DNA of 30,237 bases from Rhodospirillales bacterium (GTDB lineage: Bacteria > Pseudomonadota > Alphaproteobacteria > Micavibrionales > Micavibrionaceae), in the NCBI GenBank assembly GCA_020638155.1, contig JACKJB010000007.1, positions 1-30,237 of the forward strand, read 5' to 3'. Positions 24,668 to 30,237 of the stretch are shown in pieces; position 1 is the first letter of the stretch, and each line of letters opens with the position of its first letter. The notes under the pieces were generated by a model. That model was given only the letters and a program-made list of their open reading frames with translations. It made no database searches and was not told the DNA's origin. The position numbers were made by a program, and so were the translations under genes.

Positions 24668-25110
24668 GCTGCCGGGCTGAGCGGCAGGACATGCAGCGAA
24701 AAGCCTAACCGGAATCCGATATCTTTATAAAGATTTTGCGCCGCCTTGTTTTCCAGCTCGGCGAGCCAGTAAAGCCGTGCCCAGCCTTCTGTTTTCCCCA
24801 TACCGGCAAGCGTATTAACCAGCTCCCGCGCGATCCCCTGCCGCCGGAAGGCCGGATCAACGAAGACATCCTGCATATAGCAGACCGGCTGGATATGCCC
24901 TGTAACCGGGTGCAGGATATAATGCAGCAATCCCGCCATAGCGCCGTTCGCCGCAAAGGCCCCAAGCCCGCCGACCGGGCTGTCCGGATCTAAAATCCGG
25001 CGCCAGGTTTCCGCGGTTACCGGCTGGTTGCGCTGGCCCTGGTTATTCCCGTCCCATAGCGGCAGCCACTGATCGAAGTCCTGCGCGGTAAAAGGGCGGA
25101 TCGTTGTCAT
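24664..25110 (-). CDS. GNAT-family N-acetyltransferase
   Basis: The 148-aa protein has the GNAT fold. The acetyl-CoA-binding motif A is QDVFVDPAFRRQGIARELV (about 84-102), with the R-R-Q-G-I-A loop. Motif B is ENKAAQNLYKDIGFR near 119-133, and the N-terminal block is TTIRPFTAQDFDQWLPLW. It transfers acetyl groups from acetyl-CoA to an unknown amine. The gene starts 5 bp after the pheS stop codon, so it is almost certainly cotranscribed and probably coupled to pheS, an unusual neighbour for a tRNA synthetase subunit. Its 3' end touches the small opposite-strand gene. Confidence 0.9.
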   Translation of the reverse strand: MTTIRPFTAQDFDQWLPLWDGNNQGQRNQPVTAETWRRILDPDSPVGGLGAFAANGAMAGLLHYILHPVTGHIQPVCYMQDVFVDPAFRRQGIARELVNTLAGMGKTEGWARLYWLAELENKAAQNLYKDIGFRLGFSLHVLPLSPAA

Positions 25111-25115
25111 GAAAC

Positions 25116-26210
25116 TTAATCCCCGAAGGCGCGGTTGGGGCGGTCGAGCGGGCTGAACCCGTAATGATCGAGCCAGCGTTTATCGCTCTCAAAAAAGGTT
25201 CGCAGGTCCGGAATGCCGTATTTCAGCATCGCAATCCGCTCGATCCCCATCCCGAAAGCAAAACCCTGGTACTTGTCCGGGTCAATGCCGCAATTTTTAA
25301 GCACGTTCGGATGCACCATCCCGCAGCCCAGAATTTCCAGCCAGTCATCGCCGGCGCCGATCTTAAGCCCGCCGCCCTCGCGGGAGCAGCCGATATCAAC
25401 TTCAGCGCTCGGCTCGGTAAAGGGGAAGAAGCTGGGACGGAAGCGCATCGGCAGGTTCTCGACCTCGAAATAGGTTTCGCAGAAATCGCGCAGGCAGCCT
25501 TTCAAGTGGGCCATATTGGTATTCTCATCGATCACCAGCCCTTCGATCTGGTGGAACATCGGCGTGTGCGTCATATCGTAATCACTGCGGTATGTGCGGC
25601 CCATGACGATGATGCGCATCGGCGGCTTCTGTTCGGTCATGTATCGGATCTGCACCGATGACGTATGGGTCCGCAAAAGCTTCTTCGCCCGCTCACCCTG
25701 TTCTTCAGCATCCTCCGGCAGGAAGAACGTGTCCTGCATTTCCCGCGCCGGGTGGCCCGGCGGGAAGTTCAGAGCAGTGAAATTGTGCCAGTCATCCTCG
25801 ATCTCCGGCCCTTCGGCGACGGTAAAGCCCATATCGGCAAAGATCGTCATCAGCTCTTCCATCGTCTGGCTGATCGGGTGGATATGGCCTTCGCGCTCCG
25901 GGCGCGCGGATAGCGTCACATCGATGGTTTCGGTCGCCAGCTTCTGGTCAAGCGCCTGTTTCTTAAGCGCCTCTTCCTGCGCGTTTATCAGCGCGGCAAT
26001 CTCGTCTTTGAGGACATTCAGCGCCTGTCCGGTGGTCTTGCGCTCTTCCGGGTCCATCTGGCCCAGCGTTTTCATCAGGTCTGTGATCCGGCCTTTTTTG
26101 CCGAGCGCGGTCACTTTGACCTGCTCCAGGCTTTCAAGATCGTTGGCGGCCTCGATCATAGAGGATAATTCGGTTTTAAGCTGGGCGATATTCTGGCTCA
26201 TCTCGGTCAT
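25116..26210 (-). CDS. pheS: Phenylalanyl-tRNA synthetase alpha subunit
   Basis: The 364-aa catalytic subunit starts with a coiled-coil N-terminal region (about 1-110, for example LESLEQVKVTALGKKGRI) that reaches tRNA. The class II core holds motif 1 around HIHPISQTMEELMTIF, motif 2 with FRPSFFPFTEPSAEVDI and motif 3 with FAFGMGIERIAMLKYG. ATG 26210 is used here, but ATG 26201 (MSQN...) is equally possible, as neither has a clear ribosome-binding site. A small membrane-protein gene lies 17 bp upstream and a GNAT gene 5 bp downstream, both on the same strand. pheT is 850 bp further on. Confidence 0.96.
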   Translation of the reverse strand: MTEMSQNIAQLKTELSSMIEAANDLESLEQVKVTALGKKGRITDLMKTLGQMDPEERKTTGQALNVLKDEIAALINAQEEALKKQALDQKLATETIDVTLSARPEREGHIHPISQTMEELMTIFADMGFTVAEGPEIEDDWHNFTALNFPPGHPAREMQDTFFLPEDAEEQGERAKKLLRTHTSSVQIRYMTEQKPPMRIIVMGRTYRSDYDMTHTPMFHQIEGLVIDENTNMAHLKGCLRDFCETYFEVENLPMRFRPSFFPFTEPSAEVDIGCSREGGGLKIGAGDDWLEILGCGMVHPNVLKNCGIDPDKYQGFAFGMGIERIAMLKYGIPDLRTFFESDKRWLDHYGFSPLDRPNRAFGD

Positions 26211-26227
26211 CGGTACTGTTTAAAGTG

Positions 26228-26527
26228 TTATCGTTGCGGTTTTTTCGGAGCTGCGGCCTGCGGCGGTGTGACCTGCTTGCGCAGCGTCTCATCCCTGTCG
26301 AGCTGCTTATTATAGTGACGGAAAAACGCTATCCCTGCTCCGGCAACAACGGAAATTGCCGCTGCCAGCGCGATATTTTCCGGTTGCGCCACATGGGCGA
26401 AAGACTGGCTCAGCGTTTCAAAATTACCTTTAACATGGTGCGCGACCGCTTCAAACGTGCCGGCAAGGCTCATCAGCCCCATCCCGGCGGCGCTCCATAT
26501 CGCTGTTTCTTTTGCTGCGCGGTTCAT
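26228..26527 (-). CDS. Small membrane protein, 99 aa, upstream of pheS
   Basis: I do not recognise the family. The sequence suggests a first weakly hydrophobic helix (about 10-30, AIWSAAGMGLMSLAG) and a clear second membrane helix (about 52-69, IALAAAISVVAGAGIAFF). A charged stretch (HYNKQLDRDETLRKQ) and a Pro/Ala/Lys-rich tail (VTPPQAAAPKKPQR) follow. AGGAT precedes the ATG. The stop is 17 bp before pheS, so the two are probably cotranscribed. A terminator separates it from rplT, and an 8-bp perfect hairpin lies in its leader. Confidence 0.75.
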   Translation of the reverse strand: MNRAAKETAIWSAAGMGLMSLAGTFEAVAHHVKGNFETLSQSFAHVAQPENIALAAAISVVAGAGIAFFRHYNKQLDRDETLRKQVTPPQAAAPKKPQR

Positions 26528-26554
26528 AACGTTATCCTATAGTCATATCTTTAT

Positions 26555-26573
26555 GCCTTTATTTGATAAAGGC
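26555..26573. repeat. Perfect hairpin in the leader of the small membrane protein - pheS unit
   Basis: GCCTTTAT and ATAAAGGC form an 8-bp perfect stem with a 3-nt loop, 28 bp upstream of the small membrane protein start. There is no T-tract in either direction, so it is not a normal terminator; an operator or mRNA structure is possible. Confidence 0.55.
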
Positions 26574-26625
26574 TCGGCACGTGCAGCGCAAGGTTTTCTT
26601 TATGTCGGGTTTTGACAGGGCGCAT

Positions 26626-26652
26626 AAAAAAACAGCCCCGTGAAGGGGCTGT
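26626..26652 (-). terminator. Intrinsic terminator after rplT
   Basis: On the minus strand ACAGCCCC / GGGGCTGT (8 bp, 5-nt loop) is followed by a run of T residues, 25 bp past the rplT stop. It separates rpmI-rplT from the pheS genes. Confidence 0.9.
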
Positions 26653-26677
26653 TTGTATAATCGTATGAACTTAAGCC

Positions 26678-27043
26678 TTACGCCGCTTTCTTAAGGGCGT
26701 CCGCAGCCTGCTTGGCAAGGGCGGCGAAATCCTGTTCGTTGTGAACGGCGATATCGGCCAGGACTTTCCGGTCCAGCTCGATCCCCGCCAGTTTCAGGCC
26801 GTGCATGAACTGGCTGTAGGTCATGTCGTTCAGGCGTGCTGCCGCGTTGATCCGCTGGATCCACAGGCGGCGGAAATCGCGTTTTTTCGTGCGGCGGTCG
26901 CGGTAAGCGTACTGGCCGGCTTTTTCAACAGCCTGCACAGCGGCGCGGAAGGTGTTCTTCCGGCGGCCCCAGTAGCCTTTGGCTGCCTTGATGACTTTAC
27001 GGTGTCTTGCGTGGGCGCGGGGGCCCCCTTTAACTCTGGCCAT
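26678..27043 (-). CDS. rplT: 50S ribosomal protein L20
   Basis: The 121-aa basic protein binds 23S rRNA early in 50S assembly. It begins MARVKGGPRAHARHRKVIKAAKGYWGRR, the universal L20 start, and continues with KKRDFRRLWIQRINAAAR and HGLKLAGIELDRKVLADIA. A strong GGAAGGAGG site lies in the end of rpmI. Its start overlaps the rpmI stop in TAATG, so the pair is translationally coupled. Confidence 0.97.
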   Translation of the reverse strand: MARVKGGPRAHARHRKVIKAAKGYWGRRKNTFRAAVQAVEKAGQYAYRDRRTKKRDFRRLWIQRINAAARLNDMTYSQFMHGLKLAGIELDRKVLADIAVHNEQDFAALAKQAADALKKAA

Positions 27044-27288
27044 TATTTGCCTCCTTCCGCTGCTTTAGGAGCGGATTTTTTCTTTTTACGGGCATAGGGA
27101 AGCCAATTGCGCAGGACGATACGGGCATCGGCAACACTCAGTAAGCCGACCCCGCGGGCCTTACGTTTCATGGACTTTGATTTATTCATCTGCATGTGGC
27201 GCATGTAAGCCTGCTGGGCTTTCACTTTGCCTTTCGCGGTAAGCTTGAATCGCTTCTTCGCCCCGCTTTTGGTTTTCATCTTCGGCAT
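27043..27288 (-). CDS. rpmI: 50S ribosomal protein L35
   Basis: The 81-aa protein starts MPKMKTKSGAKKRFKLTAKGK, diagnostic for L35, and includes ARGVGLLSVADARIVLRNWLPYARK. It is about 15 residues longer than usual because of a Lys/Ala-rich tail (KKKKSAPKAAEGGK). ATG 27288 has AAGGAGATGG upstream; the longer open frame to 27333 lacks support. infC, the common partner, is not adjacent: gpt lies upstream on the same strand. Confidence 0.95.
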   Translation of the reverse strand: MPKMKTKSGAKKRFKLTAKGKVKAQQAYMRHMQMNKSKSMKRKARGVGLLSVADARIVLRNWLPYARKKKKSAPKAAEGGK

Positions 27289-27378
27289 TTCCATCTCCTT
27301 GATAAAGGGTTCGTAACAAAGCAGCCGAGGCATGCCGATATTCAGCCAGACTGCTATTTCTCTATGAGAGAAGGGGCT

Positions 27379-27407
27379 TTATAACCAGTTTAAAGCCTAA
27401 AAATCAA
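27379..27407 (-). promoter_or_regulatory. Candidate promoter of rpmI-rplT
   Basis: On the minus strand TTGATT (27407-27402) and TTATAA (27384-27379) have a 17-bp spacer, right after the gpt stop. This leaves a leader of about 85 nt before rpmI, containing a small TTCTCT / AGAGAA stem, where ribosomal-protein feedback could act. Confidence 0.5.
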
Positions 27408-27419
27408 GTATTTTATCCC

Positions 27420-27908
27420 TTAGCCTGCCGATTTTATATCGGCGATCGGGGTGCTGTATTGCGCTTCCAGATCCCACGGGAAGTGGATCCATGTATCCTG
27501 GCTGACCTCGGTGATAAAGGTATCCGTGGTTTGCGCCCCTGCGGGTTTGGCGTAAATACAGGCGTAATGGGCGTTCGGGAAGTGTTCCCGCGCGACTTTG
27601 AATGTATTGCCGGTATCCACCAGATCGTCAATCACCAGCCAGCCCGTCCCGTCCCCGATCCCTTCCGGGGCCTTGATGATCTTGGCTTGCCGCTGGTCCT
27701 GATGGTCGTAAGAGGAAATACAGAATGTCTCGACCATCTTGATATCAAGCTCGCGCGCAACGATACAGGCCGGGACAAGGCCGCCGCGGGTAATCCCGAT
27801 CACGCCTTTCCAGCCGCCGTTTTTCTTGCTTTCATCCAAAAGCCGCCAGGCGAGGGCTTTACTGTTGCGGTGCATCTCTTCCCAGGAAACCGGAAAATCT
27901 TTGCTCAT
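27420..27908 (-). CDS. gpt: Xanthine-guanine phosphoribosyltransferase
   Basis: The 162-aa enzyme salvages guanine and xanthine by attaching ribose phosphate from PRPP. The PRPP-binding loop is LVIDDLVDTGNT (91-102), and the N-terminal region has GVIGITRGGLVPACIVARELD. The C-terminal IHFPWDLEAQ is typical of Gpt-type XPRT. The frame is open from 27989, but ATG 27908 with AAGGAAG upstream matches the normal family length. The extension would overlap the divergent ion-channel start. An 80-bp gap separates the two divergent starts. Confidence 0.94.
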   Translation of the reverse strand: MSKDFPVSWEEMHRNSKALAWRLLDESKKNGGWKGVIGITRGGLVPACIVARELDIKMVETFCISSYDHQDQRQAKIIKAPEGIGDGTGWLVIDDLVDTGNTFKVAREHFPNAHYACIYAKPAGAQTTDTFITEVSQDTWIHFPWDLEAQYSTPIADIKSAG

Positions 27909-27988
27909 GATGTTAAAACTTCCTTTGTGCTTTGGCGCTAATTTGCTTACATATAAAAAATTTTTTTGCCAAAAGCGAGGGAAAATCA

Positions 27989-28849
27989 ATGGTTCGTCCT
28001 ACGAATTTACAGGATACGGAATTTACAGGACTGCGCGGGCGCGTGGCTACCTTGGTGGAGCATCATAAATTTACCAACTTTATCGCCGGGCTGATTATCC
28101 TGAATGCAATTACGCTGGGGCTTGAAACCGATCCGACCGTCAAATTGTTCTATGGCCGTTTTCTGAGCATCTTTGATTATTTTGTTATTGCGGCCTTTAC
28201 GGTTGAGATTTCTTTAAAACTTTTTGCTTACCGCTTGTCTTTTTTCCGGGCGGGCTGGAATGTGTTCGATTTCCTGATCGTGGTCATTTCATTGGTGCCG
28301 AGCGGCGGCCCGTTAACGGTATTACGGGTTTTGCGGGTATTCCGGATTTTGCGCCTGATGTCGATCGTGCCGTCGATGCGCCGGGTGCTCAAGGCGCTGT
28401 TCGATGCGGTACCCGGTATGGCGTCGATTTTGGGAATTATGCTGATTATCTTTTACATTGCTGCGGTTGTGGCGACAAAGATTTTTGGAACGCATCCGGA
28501 TCCGGTCATGCAGGGGCTATACGGCGATCTGGGCCATTCCATGTATACACTGTTCCAGGTGATGACGCTGGAAGACTGGCCTGATGTTGCTGCGCCAACC
28601 ATTGCGCATTTCCCGTGGGCGTGGATTTATTTCATCCTGTTTATTATCGTGACAAGCTTCGCGGTTTTAAATCTGTTTGTCGGGATTATCGTCGATGCGA
28701 TGGACATCGTGCATGATTTTGAAGAAGAAGATAAAGCCGTCAAGGATACGATCATCAGGGAAACGGAAGGATTGCATAAAGATATGCAGGCGATCCAGCA
28801 GCAAATGACCGAACTGCGTACCCTGATTGTTGAGCAGAAAAAGAAATAA
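27989..28849 (+). CDS. One-domain voltage-gated cation channel (NaChBac/NavAb type)
   Basis: The 286-aa protein has six membrane helices per subunit and would work as a tetramer. S1 is at about 31-48, S2 at 58-80 and S3 at 91-103; S4 carries arginines R113, R116, R119 and R122 at every third position. S5 is at 147-166, the pore helix and filter at about 183-200, and S6 at 211-240. A C-terminal cytoplasmic stretch (about 245-286) has the heptad-like look of the coiled coil in this family. The selectivity filter is TLEDW (193-197) followed by P and D, whereas sodium channels of this family usually have TLESW. ATG 27989 with GCGAGGG upstream is chosen over the longer frame at 27932. It is transcribed divergently from gpt. 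Confidence 0.93.
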   Translation: MVRPTNLQDTEFTGLRGRVATLVEHHKFTNFIAGLIILNAITLGLETDPTVKLFYGRFLSIFDYFVIAAFTVEISLKLFAYRLSFFRAGWNVFDFLIVVISLVPSGGPLTVLRVLRVFRILRLMSIVPSMRRVLKALFDAVPGMASILGIMLIIFYIAAVVATKIFGTHPDPVMQGLYGDLGHSMYTLFQVMTLEDWPDVAAPTIAHFPWAWIYFILFIIVTSFAVLNLFVGIIVDAMDIVHDFEEEDKAVKDTIIRETEGLHKDMQAIQQQMTELRTLIVEQKKK

Positions 28850-28851
28850 GA

Positions 28852-29340
28852 TCAGATCGGCTGGGCGTCATCCGGCAGGATCGCAAAAGAGTCGATCTGC
28901 CACAGGCCGTCCGCTTGCTTTTCCAGGCGGTAGATGACGGTGACGGTATCGCCGGTATAGCTGTCTTCCATTTCAACTTTTTGCGTCAGGCTGTCCGGCC
29001 CGCCATACTGGCTGAGGAATTTATAGCTGTCATGGTTATAGATCGGCCGCAGCTCAAAACGCAGATGGCTTAAAAACTCTTTCGGGGTTTCGTATTTTTC
29101 ATGCAGGTCTTCTGATGTCATCGACCATGCCAGGTCGGCATCGCGCTCGCGAATGGCGTCAAGCTGCCGCGTAATCAGCTGGTGAGCCGGGTCGGCATCG
29201 ACCGCCGGGATGGAAACCTGTTCGATCCCGCCTTCTGCGCTGACGATGTCATCGGCATTGGCATTAATGGCGACCAGCGTCATCAGGATACAAAACGCCG
29301 CGACGCCGAAGGTTAAATATATAGAAGCATGAAATTTCAT
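28852..29340 (-). CDS. DUF4864-like exported protein
   Basis: The 162-aa protein has a signal peptide (about 1-29, hydrophobic core YLTFGVAAFCILMTLVAI, likely cut after ANA). A mature domain resembling DUF4864 follows: ITRQLDAIRERDADLAWSMTSEDLHEKYETP and a C-terminal strand block ending LWQIDSFAIL. This resembles a small NTF2-like fold, and the function is unknown. An AGAGAG site precedes the ATG. It is convergent with the ion-channel gene (2 bp apart) and divergent from the DUF1223-like gene. Confidence 0.82.
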   Translation of the reverse strand: MKFHASIYLTFGVAAFCILMTLVAINANADDIVSAEGGIEQVSIPAVDADPAHQLITRQLDAIRERDADLAWSMTSEDLHEKYETPKEFLSHLRFELRPIYNHDSYKFLSQYGGPDSLTQKVEMEDSYTGDTVTVIYRLEKQADGLWQIDSFAILPDDAQPI

Positions 29341-29396
29341 AAAACGATCTCTCTGTTCAAAAATCCGTACTTAAATTCTGTACAACCCCGGTAAAC

Positions 29397-29417
29397 CAAG
29401 CCTTACGGCTTGTTTTT
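29397..29417 (+). repeat. Short hairpin with T-run upstream of the DUF1223-like gene
   Basis: CAAGCC / GGCTTG (6-bp stem, TTAC loop) is followed by five T residues, looking like a small terminator. It lies between divergent genes, so it does not end any plus-strand gene here; it could attenuate the DUF1223-like transcript or be chance. Confidence 0.4.
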
Positions 29418-29448
29418 CAGTCCATAGTCCTATTATTTTAAGCGATAG

Positions 29449-30234
29449 ATGATTAACCTTCGCTTAATATTTTGCATAATTTTATTGCTTGCGGCGACTG
29501 TCGCGGCAGGCGATCTTCGTGCGCAGGACGTCAAAGCGATGCCTGTGCAGGAGGTTGAGGCCGAGCAAATCCCGGTTTTGGGCAAAGCGCCCGTGCTGAT
29601 CGAACTGTTTTCCTCGCAGGCCTGTGTGTTCTGCCCCAGGGCCGATCGTCTTTTTGCAGATCTTCTAAAACAGGACAATGTGATCGGACTGGCCTGCCAT
29701 GTCGATTATTTCGATGTCACCGAAGGTTCGCTGGCCAGACCGTTCTGTACGCAGCGGCAGAATTTTTACATGCAGGCGCTGGCCGCCGGGCCGAATTACA
29801 CCCCGCAGATCGTCATTAACGGGGAACGCGATGTGATCGGCTATAAATTCGATAAGGTCATCAGCACACTGCAGGCGGCAAACTATTCCGAGATCAAATT
29901 ATTGCCGCTTGCCGAAACCGATGCCAGGGGAACATGGAAAGTGACCCTGCCGCTGGAAGAAATCGCCGTGCCGAAAGACAGGCTGAAATTATGGCTGGCT
30001 TTGTATGATAATCCTCACGACCTGACGATTGCCGAAGGCCGCAATAAGGGCCGTAAGGCGGCGTATTATAATATCGTCAGTGCGCTGGGTTCGACCGATG
30101 AAATCAACCCCGAAGTCTTCGTGACCCCGCCGATGGAATCCGGGCACGCCGGGTTTGTCCTGATGCTGCAGGACATGGAAACCGGGCGCATATATGGCGT
30201 CGCCCGGCATAAAAAAGATATAGCTGGAAATTAG
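29449..30234 (+). CDS. DUF1223 thioredoxin-fold exported protein
   Basis: The 261-aa protein has a signal peptide (about 1-25, LRLIFCIILLLAATVAAG, cleavage near LRAQ). Its mature domain matches DUF1223: PVLIELFSSQACVFCPRADRLFADLL (about 47-72) has a CxxC (CVFC) in the place where the family usually shows SSEGCSSCPPAD. The later FTP/YTPQIVINGERDVIGY block is also typical. It is predicted to be a periplasmic, thioredoxin-like protein of unknown redox partner. The stop codon lies 3 bp from the right edge, so the gene is complete. The ribosome-binding site is weak. Confidence 0.88.
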   Translation: MINLRLIFCIILLLAATVAAGDLRAQDVKAMPVQEVEAEQIPVLGKAPVLIELFSSQACVFCPRADRLFADLLKQDNVIGLACHVDYFDVTEGSLARPFCTQRQNFYMQALAAGPNYTPQIVINGERDVIGYKFDKVISTLQAANYSEIKLLPLAETDARGTWKVTLPLEEIAVPKDRLKLWLALYDNPHDLTIAEGRNKGRKAAYYNIVSALGSTDEINPEVFVTPPMESGHAGFVLMLQDMETGRIYGVARHKKDIAGN

Positions 30235-30237
30235 TTA

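Noticed and set aside
27909..27989. N-terminal extension of gpt
   Set aside because: The extension would overlap the ion-channel start, lacks a ribosome-binding site, and exceeds the family length.
29397..29417. Terminator for a plus-strand gene before the DUF1223-like gene
   Set aside because: The hairpin is short and no plus-strand gene ends there; it is kept only as a weak structural feature.
1..30237. tRNA, rRNA, CRISPR, insertion sequence or prophage elements
   Set aside because: No cloverleaf, direct-repeat array, transposase or phage gene was seen on either strand by reading; small RNAs cannot be excluded without a covariance search.

Overview
The window reads as a stretch of alphaproteobacterial chromosome with moderate GC content, no sign of recent mobile DNA, and almost wall-to-wall genes. 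The strongest lineage markers are a GcrA cell-cycle regulator, a tandem cold-shock-domain protein, a bifunctional Rsh (p)ppGpp enzyme following rpoZ, and the classic alphaproteobacterial run rpoZ - rsh - DUF2062 - acpS - lepB - rnc - era. The genus cannot be named from the sequence. A marine or aquatic alphaproteobacterium is a guess, supported only by the one-domain voltage-gated cation channel. No tRNA, rRNA, CRISPR array, insertion sequence or prophage gene was seen.

Layout. Bases 1-2581 hold the 3' end of a prolyl-tRNA-deacylase-like gene, a CnoX-type thioredoxin-TPR chaperone, a composite palindromic intergenic repeat, a LON-domain protein with an unusual Cys-rich tail, and a Trm112-like small protein. 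Bases 2706-5170 hold leuA and an unrecognised 285-aa protein. On the minus strand, 5175-6457 encodes a family-5-like uracil-DNA glycosylase and a LabA/NYN-domain protein. Bases 6701-13007 carry the rpoZ-to-era housekeeping block: transcription, stringent response, ACP activation, protein export, RNA processing and ribosome assembly. Next come gcrA, with a perfect DnaA box and two GANTC sites upstream, and a two-gene RND efflux operon (13933-18215). A tandem cold-shock protein (minus) and an acyl-CoA ligase (plus) follow.

Bases 20784-27908 are mostly minus strand: gpt, rpmI, rplT, a small membrane protein, pheS, a GNAT acetyltransferase, pheT and an unrecognised 353-aa protein. The usual pheS-pheT pair is split by the GNAT gene and by a small gene on the opposite strand. 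The right end has a voltage-gated ion channel divergent from gpt, then a divergent pair of exported proteins (DUF4864 and DUF1223 types).

The most interesting items are the gcrA control region, the TLEDW selectivity filter of the ion channel, the long hairpin in the leader of the RNase III gene, the broken pheST arrangement, the nested palindromes over the labA-like promoter, and several unrecognised proteins embedded next to essential genes. No complete new multi-gene system (defence, secondary metabolism or mobile) is evident. All promoter calls are by eye and remain tentative.
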